Positions 55,351 to 63,023 of a stretch of 64,000 bases of DNA are shown one piece after another. Every line of letters starts with the position of its first letter. Within the stretch, counting starts at the first letter, position 1. This stretch comes from Flavobacterium sp. 1355 (GTDB lineage: Bacteria > Bacteroidota > Bacteroidia > Flavobacteriales > Flavobacteriaceae), in NCBI RefSeq assembly GCF_017833415.1, contig NZ_JAFICC010000007.1, positions 186,001 through 250,000 of the forward strand, in the 5' to 3' direction. The position numbers and the translations under genes were made by a program. The notes beneath the pieces were generated by a model. That model was not told where the DNA came from. It made no database searches and was given only the letters and a program-made list of their open reading frames with translations.

Positions 55351-55352
55351 AA

Positions 55353-55380
55353 AAAAGAGAACTAAATTGTTCTCTTTTTT
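55353..55380. terminator. Bidirectional terminator
   Basis: AAAAGAGAAC-taaatt-GTTCTCTTTTTT with A-run upstream and T-run downstream, between convergent genes ending at 55350 and 55401. Confidence 0.85.
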
Positions 55381-55400
55381 GTTGTATAATTTTTGTAAAA

Positions 55401-55955
55401 CTATTCGTTTTCTGCTTCTACAAGATCTTCTACAGATTCTCCCGTATCGCCTACTGCAACCAATTCAGGTTTTGAAGCTTTTAATGCATTGAATCTTTCC
55501 AGTTGCTCCAACTCTCCTTCTTCTCCGCTAAAGTATGGAAAAACATCCATAATTGGTGATTCTGAAATCGCCGGAATAGTATAATCTCCCATTGTGTTTT
55601 TCATCACAGTAATCGTATTATCGTAAGCCTCTTTTACATCATTGGCCTGAATAAGAAGATACATATTCGATTTTCTTTCTTTACCGCTTTCTTCATCATA
55701 AGCCATAAGTGAAACTTTTGACTTAAACCATCGATCGGCATTTTCAAACGGATGAATTTCGGCATAGTTTGCCACTTTTATATTCGTGATTTTAAATTCT
55801 TCACTTACATAAGCAGCCATTTCTTCATTGATTCTGCTTTCTGCTTCTGTATAGGATACAGCATCTACCAAATAAGGTTCTGTTGTAACTTTTTGACCGC
55901 CAAGTTCATCTGTTTTTCTATATTTTACTTTGCATTCGTACCAAATTGCGCTCAT
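55401..55955 (-). CDS. DUF4494 domain-containing protein
   Basis: 184 residues from the ATG at 55955 (MSAIWYECKVKYRK), the position where the family starts; in-frame codons to 55979 add eight residues with no support. VTTEPYLVDAVSYTEAESRINEEM and FKITNIKVANYAEI are typical of the Bacteroidetes DUF4494 family, usually small cytoplasmic proteins of unknown function. The C-terminus is acidic. Monocistronic. Confidence 0.85.
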   Translation of the reverse strand: MSAIWYECKVKYRKTDELGGQKVTTEPYLVDAVSYTEAESRINEEMAAYVSEEFKITNIKVANYAEIHPFENADRWFKSKVSLMAYDEESGKERKSNMYLLIQANDVKEAYDNTITVMKNTMGDYTIPAISESPIMDVFPYFSGEEGELEQLERFNALKASKPELVAVGDTGESVEDLVEAENE

Positions 55956-56214
55956 TTCTTTTATTTTTAAGGATGTCAAAGATAGATTTTAAAGGATATA
56001 AAAACAGAAAATTAAGAAAATAGATATTCACAATTTGAGTTAAATTTTAATTCCTGTTTTTTCTTTTGCAGTTTAATTTTCTTAATAGTTTATTAATCAA
56101 AATGCTATGCTAAATAGTAAACCAAACTCCAAAATAATTTCTAAATTTGTAAGGATGACCTTAAAAGACAGCATCAAAAGCCCCAAACCTATTTAAAAAC
56201 TTAAAAACTATTAC

Positions 56215-56916
56215 ATGAAACTTACCAAATATCTCAGTGAACAAGGGTATGATTTAATCGAAGGCCCTGTACGAAATCATAAACCTTTGCAGCTTTGGCT
56301 AAAACAACCTCTAGACGAAGCACAGCTCTATTATGCAAGTATTGAACATGCTTTTAAAAGTGATATTGTCCTGACAGAAATTGAAAATCCAACCCTAAAT
56401 GTAAACGGATCTCAAAAAGATGATTATGGATTTAATATTGGGATTACGCTTTTAGAAGAAATTCTGAGAACGCTTGGACTCGGTTCTCTCGAAATTACTT
56501 CTAAAATCAAATCGGGAAAAACAGTAACTATTAGTTATGAAAATTCAATTACCAAAGAATATGCTATCGGAAACATTGAAGAATATTTGTACAGCGCCGA
56601 TTTTCTGCACCCAAATCCGTCACTTCTTAAAAATGCCAACCGCAATAATATTCTTCTAATCACAGGAACTGTATTTGCAAAAAATCTTGTGGTTGATATC
56701 GAAAATAATTTTGCCTTAGATGCTGCGTTGGTCGCCAGCCTAAATGATCTTGCAGATGGCAAACTGGATTTTACTATCAGTAACCAGAATACACTAAAAA
56801 TGACATCGAATGTTGGCGTTTATTTTCCGATTGCAGTAAAAGCAAACCGTATAGATTTTGACCGAGGCCAATTTAAAAAATTAATACTGATAAGTGACGG
56901 CAATAATATATTTTAA
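56215..56916 (+). CDS. Hypothetical protein with gasdermin-like sequence pattern
   Basis: 233 residues, no signal peptide. The N-terminus MKLTKYLSEQGYDLIEGP and the beta-rich body (TSKIKSGKTVTISYE, NNILLITGTVFAKNLVVDIE, VYFPIAVKANRIDF) recall bacterial gasdermins, which start with a short helix plus Leu-Tyr turn and end with a compact C-terminal helix removed by a protease. The resemblance is by eye and weak; no caspase- or trypsin-like protease gene is next to it. If real it would be a pore-forming defence effector. Otherwise a hypothetical protein. Confidence 0.45.
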   Translation: MKLTKYLSEQGYDLIEGPVRNHKPLQLWLKQPLDEAQLYYASIEHAFKSDIVLTEIENPTLNVNGSQKDDYGFNIGITLLEEILRTLGLGSLEITSKIKSGKTVTISYENSITKEYAIGNIEEYLYSADFLHPNPSLLKNANRNNILLITGTVFAKNLVVDIENNFALDAALVASLNDLADGKLDFTISNQNTLKMTSNVGVYFPIAVKANRIDFDRGQFKKLILISDGNNIF

Positions 56917-57007
56917 ATATACTGTTGAAATTATAATTTTTGGGACGCAAAAACAAAGTCAGGAAAAATTCTATAGCTTTGTTACATAACTAACTAAACC
57001 CAAAATT

Positions 57008-57481
57008 ATGAGAACATTAGATCAATGGTTTGAGGAGTACGCAGTAAGCCACCAAAACCCAAAAAACAAGGCGATACATTATATATGTGTTCCGGCAATT
57101 TATTTTTCGATTGTAGGTTTATTAATGAGTATACCGAGTGGTTTTATTGCCAGTACTTTACGACTCAATGCACCTATTATAGAAAACTGGGCAGCTGTGG
57201 TTTTGATTTTTGTACTCATTTTCTATATTCGATTATCGATAGCGATGGCAGTCAAGATTGCCATTTTCTCAGCAATATGTCTGGCAGCAAATTATTATAT
57301 TGGTCAGTTTGTGACTCTATGGTTATTCTCTATTGGTGTTTTTATTATAGCCTGGATTGGGCAATTCTATGGTCATAATATTGAGGGCAAAAAACCTTCC
57401 TTCTTAAAAGATCTTCAGTTTTTAATGATTGGACCGGCTTGGGTAGTAGAGAATCTGTTTTCTAAGAAAATTAGAAGTTAA
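57008..57481 (+). CDS. Mpo1/DUF962-like membrane protein
   Basis: 157 residues with about four transmembrane helices. FEEYAVSHQNPKNKAIHYICVP at the N-terminus and FYGHNIEGKKPSFLKDLQFLMIGPAWV at the C-terminus match the Mpo1/YGL010w family, whose yeast member is an Fe(II) dioxygenase of 2-hydroxy fatty acids; the histidines (H15, H24 and the GHN His) are conserved. A role in lipid turnover is likely. TAGCTTTG at 56974-56981 is the probable -7 box. Confidence 0.88.
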   Translation: MRTLDQWFEEYAVSHQNPKNKAIHYICVPAIYFSIVGLLMSIPSGFIASTLRLNAPIIENWAAVVLIFVLIFYIRLSIAMAVKIAIFSAICLAANYYIGQFVTLWLFSIGVFIIAWIGQFYGHNIEGKKPSFLKDLQFLMIGPAWVVENLFSKKIRS

Positions 57482-57530
57482 TAAGAAAACTGTAAAGAAA
57501 TAGTTCTTCCTTATCCTTCTTATGAAAACC

Positions 57531-57658
57531 AATGCCCTAGCCCAGACAGGAACGATATCCTTTTGCTGGCTCCTTTAGCCAGTAAAAGATATAGTGGATG
57601 GCTGGATTAGCTCCTAAAAAAATGAGACAAAGAAGATATTTTGTCTCATTTTTTTTTA
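57531..57658 (+). ncRNA. Candidate structured RNA with own terminator
   Basis: The unit starts GCCCTAGCCCAGACAGG. Outer pairs CCAG (57542-57545) with CTGG (57602-57605) and CTA (57537-57539) with TAG (57608-57610) enclose a long hairpin: ATATC-TTTT-CTGGCT (57555-57571) with AGCCAG-AAAA-GATAT (57577-57592). GGATTAGCTCC follows, then a terminator AATGAGACAAA...TTTTGTCTCATT with a T-run (57621-57658). There is no ORF. The pattern recalls conserved Flavobacterial RNAs such as Flavo-1, but I cannot confirm a family match. It lies about 50 nt after the Mpo1-like gene and could be a 3' UTR-derived sRNA. Confidence 0.55.
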
Positions 57659-57690
57659 TTGATTTTTATAAACAAAAATATTTTGTTTTA

Positions 57691-58101
57691 TTATCGTGCA
57701 ACGTTTTTTAAATCGTTGATAATTCTTTCTTCGGTTGGTCTCAATGAAGCAAGATAAACAATTAATAAAATTCCAATTATTAGAAAATCTGGTTTTAAGA
57801 ACAATATTATAAATGCAGCTCCTTCCAGAATTGCCCATCGTATAATACATGCTGTTTGATAAACTGATAAATTTTCTTCGGGTTTTAATTGTGAGTCTGC
57901 TTGTTTTAATTGTGATTTAAAAATAAAATTACCCGCCAATATAGCCAGAACTGGTATGATTAGATATATGGCTGATGCAGCATCTATTTTCGGAATTTTT
58001 AAATGCTGTGCAGAGGGTTCTCCAATAAAGAAATAAGCTAAGCTTACTCCTGCGCAAACAGCAAGATGAATAATTTGAATGGATTTGATTTTTTCTTTCA
58101 T
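57691..58101 (-). CDS. Hypothetical four-helix membrane protein
   Basis: 136 residues, about four transmembrane helices: IIHLAVCAGVSLAYFFIG, AIYLIIPVLAILAGNFIF, TACIIRWAILEGAAFIILF and FLIIGILLIVYLASL. A LKPEENLSVYQTACIIRWAI segment is typical of a Bacteroidetes membrane protein family of unknown function. Convergent with the candidate RNA; monocistronic. Confidence 0.75.
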   Translation of the reverse strand: MKEKIKSIQIIHLAVCAGVSLAYFFIGEPSAQHLKIPKIDAASAIYLIIPVLAILAGNFIFKSQLKQADSQLKPEENLSVYQTACIIRWAILEGAAFIILFLKPDFLIIGILLIVYLASLRPTEERIINDLKNVAR

Positions 58102-58183
58102 GAGTTAATTAAGCGGGTTAGTTTTTTCCTGAACGAATATAAGAAATTAATCAAGTTTTAAATTTTGAATGAGATTAAAACCA

Positions 58184-58218
58184 AAAAACATCTTAGTATT
58201 TATTTCTAAGATGTTTTT
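58184..58218 (-). terminator. Terminator of azoR-like gene
   Basis: AAAAACATCTTAG-(9)-CTAAGATGTTTTT stem with T-run on the minus strand, about 34 nt after the stop at 58252. Confidence 0.85.
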
Positions 58219-58251
58219 GAAGTAATATTTATTAGAGAAATCAATTCATTT

Positions 58252-58854
58252 CTAATCAATTATTATGCTTTCTATTGCTTTTTCCATGGCATGTTCTTTT
58301 ACGTCTGGTACTTTTAAACCTTCTGCACGGATTGCCGTAAGATCTGTCATTCCTAAAAAGCCAAGAAAAGCCTTTAGAAAAGGTACCACAAAATCATTTG
58401 CTTTACCAGGACCTTCAGAATAAATGCCGCCGGAAGTCATTGCTACATAAATTTTCTTCCCGGTGACCAATCCGACAGGGCCGTTTTCTCCATACCCAAA
58501 AGTTATTCCTGCTCTTGTGATATGATCAATCCATGCTTTTAACGATGTATGTATCGTGAAGTTATAAAGAGGAGCTCCAATAACAATGATGTCTGCAGCA
58601 AGTAATTGCTTTACCAAATCGTTTGAAAGGCGCAAGGATTCTCGTTCTTCCTGAGTCAGCTCTTCATTGGGAATAAAAAATGTACGAAGCACTTCGGGAG
58701 TAAGATGCGGAATTTCTAAATCTACCAGATTTAGTTCTTCGAGGGAACTTTCAGGATATTTTTCCTGAATTTTTTCGATTATAACACGACCTAATTTGAT
58801 GCTATAAGACTCATTAGCTTGTAAACTTGACATTAAATGAAGGATTCTTTTCAT
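58252..58854 (-). CDS. azoR: FMN-dependent NADH:quinone oxidoreductase / azoreductase
   Basis: 200 residues, flavodoxin-like fold: the FMN phosphate site SSLQANESYS, and APLYNFTIHTSLKAWIDHI and GGIYSEGPG match AzoR. Such enzymes reduce quinones by two electrons and protect against electrophile stress. The divergent HxlR regulator at 59039 is the typical partner (compare YodB-AzoR1 in Bacillus), so regulation by quinones is likely. Confidence 0.9.
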   Translation of the reverse strand: MKRILHLMSSLQANESYSIKLGRVIIEKIQEKYPESSLEELNLVDLEIPHLTPEVLRTFFIPNEELTQEERESLRLSNDLVKQLLAADIIVIGAPLYNFTIHTSLKAWIDHITRAGITFGYGENGPVGLVTGKKIYVAMTSGGIYSEGPGKANDFVVPFLKAFLGFLGMTDLTAIRAEGLKVPDVKEHAMEKAIESIIID

Positions 58855-59007
58855 AGAAAATGTAATAAATTAGTAGTTTTATTTTCTTTTAATTCTGAGA
58901 CTTTTGTGTTTTTTAATATTGTCTAAACAGAATTTTTATTTTTTATCAGGAACAAAATTACATCTAACAGGAACTCAAAAAGCACCACTTACTAAAAGGA
59001 AAGCAGT

Positions 59008-59022
59008 TACTTTTGGGAAAGT
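59008..59022 (+). promoter_or_regulatory. Promoter box overlapping a candidate HxlR operator
   Basis: TACTTTTG (59008-59015) is a -7 box for the regulator gene, and it overlaps a dyad ACTTT-(4)-AAAGT (59009-59022). An operator on top of the -7 box would give autorepression; the sequence resembles the dyad of the other HxlR gene at 41679-41701. Confidence 0.45.
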
Positions 59023-59038
59023 GTGTACCTTTACACCT

Positions 59039-59410
59039 ATGAAAACAGCTGAAAATGAAACGCTTCCAACCAAAGAAGAATGTGATGGTTCATTACGAAA
59101 TATACTCGATGCCTTGTATGTTTTAAACGGAAAATGGAAAATACCATTAATTCTCTGTCTGGTACAATCACCTAAAAGATTTAACGAAATACAGAATACA
59201 CTTACCGGAATTTCGCCAAAGGTATTGTCAAAAGAACTCAAGGATTTGGAACTGAATGATTTTATAAAACGCAATGTTTATCCAACTACACCTGTAAGTA
59301 TCGTTTATGAAGCAACTGATTATAGTTCAACATTAAAAAGTGTAATTACAGAATTGAGTATTTGGGGCGAACTGCATCGCGAAAAAGTAAAGGAAAGCAT
59401 GAGGAAGTAG
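59039..59410 (+). CDS. HxlR-family transcriptional regulator (paired with azoR)
   Basis: 123 residues from the ATG at 59039 (MKTAENET). In-frame codons reach back to 58904, but that extension runs through the candidate promoter and has no homology. The winged-helix part NGKWKIPLILCLVQSPKRFNEIQNTLTGISPKVLSKELKDLE is typical of HxlR. A Cys in the N-terminal KEECDGSL could be a redox sensor. It is divergent from azoR. Confidence 0.9.
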   Translation: MKTAENETLPTKEECDGSLRNILDALYVLNGKWKIPLILCLVQSPKRFNEIQNTLTGISPKVLSKELKDLELNDFIKRNVYPTTPVSIVYEATDYSSTLKSVITELSIWGELHREKVKESMRK

Positions 59411-59662
59411 GCTTTTAAAACAAAAGCTTTTTCTTACATTTTATAACAATTTTATTTCTAAATGCTGTACTTTTGAGTAGTATAAAAAATAATGCGAGGC
59501 TGATAAATTCAAATATATGCTTAAGCTAATTATAAAATTCAGTTTTGCCTAAGATTTAAGGCCGGGATTGATCTTTCTGTCTTTTAAAAAATTAATTGAA
59601 TTTTTAAATTGCTTTTATATTCTTCAAAGTAAAATCTTATGCTTAAATGTAACTAAGACAAA

Positions 59663-60538
59663 CTAACGATTATTGAAAGCTATTTCCTGTAAGGCGCCTG
59701 GATTGCTAATAGCCTTAACAACTTCTTGTTTTCTTAGATTATCAAAATATCCGGTTCCTGTAATTAATAGAAGTTTTTTTGGAATGATTGGTTTTTTATC
59801 AAAAATAGCAGCATAAAGTAAAACAGTCTGCAAAAATCCACCATCGTTTATAAGATGAAGAGTATGTTTTCCATATCGTAAATTGTCTTTGCCTGCTACC
59901 AAATATTTATAACCACTTTCGCCATCATAAGCATCTTTAACAGCATCACCAACTCTTAATAAACCTGCATTTTTTATAAATCCCACAACTGAAATGGCAT
60001 TTTTGCGAATTAGATTATGAGATTCCATAAAATCAGGATCTGTATAAGCTGCAGGAGATATTCCCTGGTAGATGTAAACTGCAACATCAGGACTGTTTTC
60101 ATGTATTTTTTCAACAATCATTTTTACATTCGCCATATAATTCTCAATTTCAGATAAAGCTATTTCTGTTGATTCCTGAATAACTACATAGTCATAATAG
60201 TTACCATCTTTATCCCTGTTGGAAAAAATTTGATTCGCTTCTGTTTTGTTTGTCTCATAAACTTTTTTTAATGAAACACCAACAGTTATTAATTGATCAA
60301 CGTTAATGGATAAATTATTTGCGTTACAAAATTCTTTAAACATTAGGGGTGCACTCACAAAATATTCAGTCTGGCTATTTCCGATAAACAATATGCGGGG
60401 AGGCCCAGATGATTGTGGAGGTTTAGGATGTGGAAGGTTTTTTTCAAATACTGTATTATTTTCAGTAGAAGTATATTTATTACAGGAAGAAAACAAAAAG
60501 GCTGCAGTACTAAAAATTAAAATGTATTTCTTCATCAT
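59663..60538 (-). CDS. SGNH-like lipoprotein
   Basis: 291 residues. A lipoprotein signal with the cysteine in LFSSCNKY, then an SGNH/GDSL hydrolase-like block I ILFIGNSQTEYF (GNSQT) and a long alpha/beta domain (YVVIQESTEIALSE, YIYQGISPAAY). Block V D/H positions are not clear, so hydrolase activity is uncertain. It is probably anchored in the outer membrane facing the periplasm or outside, possibly acting on carbohydrate. Isolated gene. Confidence 0.65.
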   Translation of the reverse strand: MMKKYILIFSTAAFLFSSCNKYTSTENNTVFEKNLPHPKPPQSSGPPRILFIGNSQTEYFVSAPLMFKEFCNANNLSINVDQLITVGVSLKKVYETNKTEANQIFSNRDKDGNYYDYVVIQESTEIALSEIENYMANVKMIVEKIHENSPDVAVYIYQGISPAAYTDPDFMESHNLIRKNAISVVGFIKNAGLLRVGDAVKDAYDGESGYKYLVAGKDNLRYGKHTLHLINDGGFLQTVLLYAAIFDKKPIIPKKLLLITGTGYFDNLRKQEVVKAISNPGALQEIAFNNR

Positions 60539-61156
60539 GCCTGGTTAAAAAGTCTTTTGCTATTTGTCTGAAATTGTTTGCAAATATCTTATAACAAAGA
60601 CTTAAAAGTAGGCTGTAAAAGTTTTTTAATTGGCGTTTTAGGGCATAGATTTATTATAGCTTTAAATATTTATCTTGACTTCTAAAGTGCACAATCTAAG
60701 CCTTAATCAGAAGATTTTTAAATTTTATACAACTTAATGGTAAGCTTTTAGAGGGATAAAAGGAGGATTATAATTTTGAAATTAAGACTTCAAATCACTT
60801 GTATTTGTCAATTTTGGTAAATCCTCTTTCAACTGATACTACAGAAAAAGGGAAAACTTTTTTTGTTCCTTTTGTATAGTTGCATTCTACTTTTACACCC
60901 TCAAAATTTACCTGCTTTTTTACTTTTTAAGTGCCATGAGGATAAAAGAATTCAAACATTTATTATAGGATTTGAAGATTTTGTGACTTATTCTAAGTAA
61001 AATGTCACTTTCTCTTTTTCTCAAAAAGTCAAAATTTAAATTATGTAAATAAAATATTACAAAAAAAGTAAATTATATTGTTTTTATATGTAATATTAAT
61101 GTATAAATAAATTACTCTATTTTGAGAATAACTTGAAAAATCTAAAAAGATAAGCT
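60539..61156. other. Gene-poor region with a gene remnant
   Basis: About 620 bp very rich in A and T. The remnant at 60795-60937 is the only coding-like stretch. Otherwise I see no convincing gene, repeat or terminator. The promoter of the metzincin gene at 61157 should be at its end, but no TAnnTTTG is visible. Confidence 0.4.
60795..60937 (-). pseudogene. Decayed gene fragment
   Basis: On the minus strand a stop-bounded stretch reads VKKQVNFEGVKVECNYTKG, then TKKVFPFSVVSVERGFTKI and DKYK to a TGA at 60795-60797. The ATG at 60937 reads MALKK in another frame, so a short indel near 60920 breaks the frame (143 nt in total, not divisible by three). The protein-like sequence suggests a small gene that decayed; family unknown. 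Confidence 0.35.
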
Positions 61157-61807
61157 ATGGGATATCGAACACCTTTTATATTAATGCCCGATGAAGAATG
61201 CATAGATTATGAGACTAATGTTACAGCAGGAGAATTGTCTGCAAATGATGCTTACGATTTGTACCTAATCGCTAAAGGGAAAAAACCAAGAAATTTCACA
61301 TTGGTATGTTTTATGAATTTGCAATTTTCCTTTCGTGATTCTGGAACATTGATATGGACTGATGAGGAGAAAAAAAATTATGTAAATAAATGGGAAAAAA
61401 CGATTAAAAATGCTTGGGGAAATCGAATTTTAAAACATCTAAAAGATGGCCGAAAAATAGTTTTAGTTTTTAAATTTAAAATAGATACGGGAAATACTTG
61501 GCTTTCTAATCATTGGGATTTATCTGTAAGTAAAACACTTAAACCCTTCGAAACTAGTTATGTTGAAGTTTTTTATGGAAATACTGTATTAGATAATAAA
61601 GATTTCATTCCTAAGCCAGGGATGACCCAAAGAGGGGCAGTTCATGAGTTTGGACATATGTTAGGGATAAAAGATGAGTACAAAGAAAGTAAATGGATAA
61701 AAGACAGAAAATCTGTAATGCATCATGGAGAGGTTATTATGAGCAGGCATTTAATATATTTTAAAATTTGGTTGGAAAAAAAATTGTCTAATCATAGAAT
61801 ACAATAG
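61157..61807 (+). CDS. Metzincin-like zinc metalloprotease
   Basis: 216 residues without a signal peptide. The zinc motif is HEFGHMLGIKDEY at residues 163-175 (HExxHxxGxxD) and a Met-turn SVMHHG follows at 187-192 with RH after it. This is the layout of short metzincins used as effectors by T6SS-like or eCIS-type injection systems. It is followed 2 nt later by a lipoprotein that could be its immunity partner. Substrate unknown; delivery system not seen here. Confidence 0.8.
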   Translation: MGYRTPFILMPDEECIDYETNVTAGELSANDAYDLYLIAKGKKPRNFTLVCFMNLQFSFRDSGTLIWTDEEKKNYVNKWEKTIKNAWGNRILKHLKDGRKIVLVFKFKIDTGNTWLSNHWDLSVSKTLKPFETSYVEVFYGNTVLDNKDFIPKPGMTQRGAVHEFGHMLGIKDEYKESKWIKDRKSVMHHGEVIMSRHLIYFKIWLEKKLSNHRIQ

Positions 61808-61809
61808 AT

Positions 61810-62160
61810 ATGCTCAAAAATATTATAGTTTGTATATTAATAATAGTGCTTTTTACTTCCTGTCAAAGTAAAGGTGGACAGATAGATTCTATATGGGAAA
61901 ATTTAGTCCATGCTAAGAATATAGAACAAGAGGATAATCGTATTGCAGAATTACATCAATTTATAAGCAAAAAACATATATCGTTTCATATTTACTTTAT
62001 TGACAGTAAAGGCAATACAAAATCAATAGAATTAAAACAGGAAACAGATACTATTAAAACTATAACTATAGAGTTTGATATTGGTAAGGATAAAAAACTA
62101 ATCAAAAAAGGCTGGATACCTAAGGAAATTGAAAATTGTTATTATTTATTTCTTGAATAG
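61810..62160 (+). CDS. Small lipoprotein, candidate partner of the metzincin
   Basis: 116 residues, lipobox in LFTSCQSKGG, so anchored at the inner or outer membrane on the periplasmic side. The mature part is basic and beta-rich (FHIYFIDSKGNTKSIEL). It begins 2 nt after the metalloprotease stop, so translation is coupled. Position and location fit an immunity lipoprotein protecting against a periplasm-acting protease; no family match recognised. Confidence 0.6.
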   Translation: MLKNIIVCILIIVLFTSCQSKGGQIDSIWENLVHAKNIEQEDNRIAELHQFISKKHISFHIYFIDSKGNTKSIELKQETDTIKTITIEFDIGKDKKLIKKGWIPKEIENCYYLFLE

Positions 62161-62182
62161 ACTTTTCAAATATGGCATAATA

Positions 62183-62230
62183 CAGATAACAAAAACAAAC
62201 GGGACAAAGAAGAAAAATCTTCTTTGTCCC
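62183..62230 (-). terminator. Terminator of tRNA-Arg
   Basis: GGGACAAAGAAG (62201-62212) and CTTCTTTGTCCC (62219-62230) form a 12-bp perfect stem, followed on the minus strand by a T-rich run (62183-62200). Confidence 0.85.
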
Positions 62231-62236
62231 GTCTAG

Positions 62237-62310
62237 TGACCGCGGAGGGGTTCGAACCCCCAACCCTCAGAGCCGAAATCTGATATTCTATCCAGTTGAA
62301 CTACGCGGTC
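62237..62310 (-). tRNA. tRNA-Arg (anticodon UCG)
   Basis: 74 nt. Acceptor GACCGCG pairs with CGCGGTC; anticodon stem TCAGA/TCTGA encloses the loop TTTCGGC with anticodon TCG reading CGA; T-arm GGGGG-TTCGAAC-CCCTC. CCA is not encoded (ends A, then CTA). Transcription ends at the terminator just downstream. Confidence 0.93.
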
Positions 62311-62389
62311 GTTTTTGATTTATGATTTAGAATTCAGATTTTAGATTACCAATTGGAATTTAAATCTGAACTCTGCAATCTGATATTAT

Positions 62390-62839
62390 TTATACTAAAA
62401 GTTTCTTCACAATAGCAGAAATAGTTTTTCCCTCAGCAGTTCCGCCTAATTGGGCAGATGCTAATCCCATAACTTTTCCCATAGAAGCGATTCCGGAAGC
62501 ACCTGTTTCAGCGATAATTTTAGCAATTACAGCTTCTACTTCTGCTTCGCTTAATTGTGCCGGTAAGAATTTTTCAATTACAGCTACTTGCGCCAATTCA
62601 GGTTCAGCCAAATCAGGACGGTTTTGTTCTGTAAAAATTCTTGCGCTTTCCTTACGGGTTTTTACCAGTTTCTGAAGTAGTTTTACCTCTTCGTCTTCTG
62701 TTAATTCTTCTTTAGAGCCTGATGCAGTTGCAGCCAGTAACATTTCAGATTTAATTGCTCTTAATGCTTCTAATGCTACTGTATCTTTTGCTTTCATGGC
62801 CGTTTTGATTTCGTCCATTATTTGTGCCTGTAAACTCAT
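62390..62839 (-). CDS. GatB/YqeY domain-containing protein
   Basis: 149 residues. The YqeY-type helical domain starts SLQAQIMDEIKTAMKAKD and includes LRAIKSEMLLA, ELTEDEEVKLLQKLVKTRKES and ASMGKVMGL. It resembles the tRNA-binding tail of the GatB amidotransferase subunit, but occurs alone. Cytoplasmic. It follows ftsZ in the same direction, with a terminator between, an order seen in other Flavobacteria. Confidence 0.92.
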   Translation of the reverse strand: MSLQAQIMDEIKTAMKAKDTVALEALRAIKSEMLLAATASGSKEELTEDEEVKLLQKLVKTRKESARIFTEQNRPDLAEPELAQVAVIEKFLPAQLSEAEVEAVIAKIIAETGASGIASMGKVMGLASAQLGGTAEGKTISAIVKKLLV

Positions 62840-62960
62840 TTTATCTTTTATTTAAATAAGCATTGCTCATCAATTGATTATTTGAAAGTGAATCTTCGCA
62901 AAATTCAAAATTCTTTTTATTGCTCAAAAGAAAGTCAAATTTCTAAATCCTGTGCGAAGA

Positions 62961-63002
62961 TAAAAAAAATAACCCGAAAATTAAATCCAATCTTCGGGTT
63001 AT
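62961..63002 (-). terminator. Terminator of ftsZ
   Basis: AACCCGAA (62971-62978) and TTCGGGTT (62993-63000) stem with an A-run at 62962-62969 that gives the U-run on the minus strand, just after the stop at 63024. Confidence 0.82.
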
Positions 63003-63023
63003 CCTATTATTATGATTGTAACC

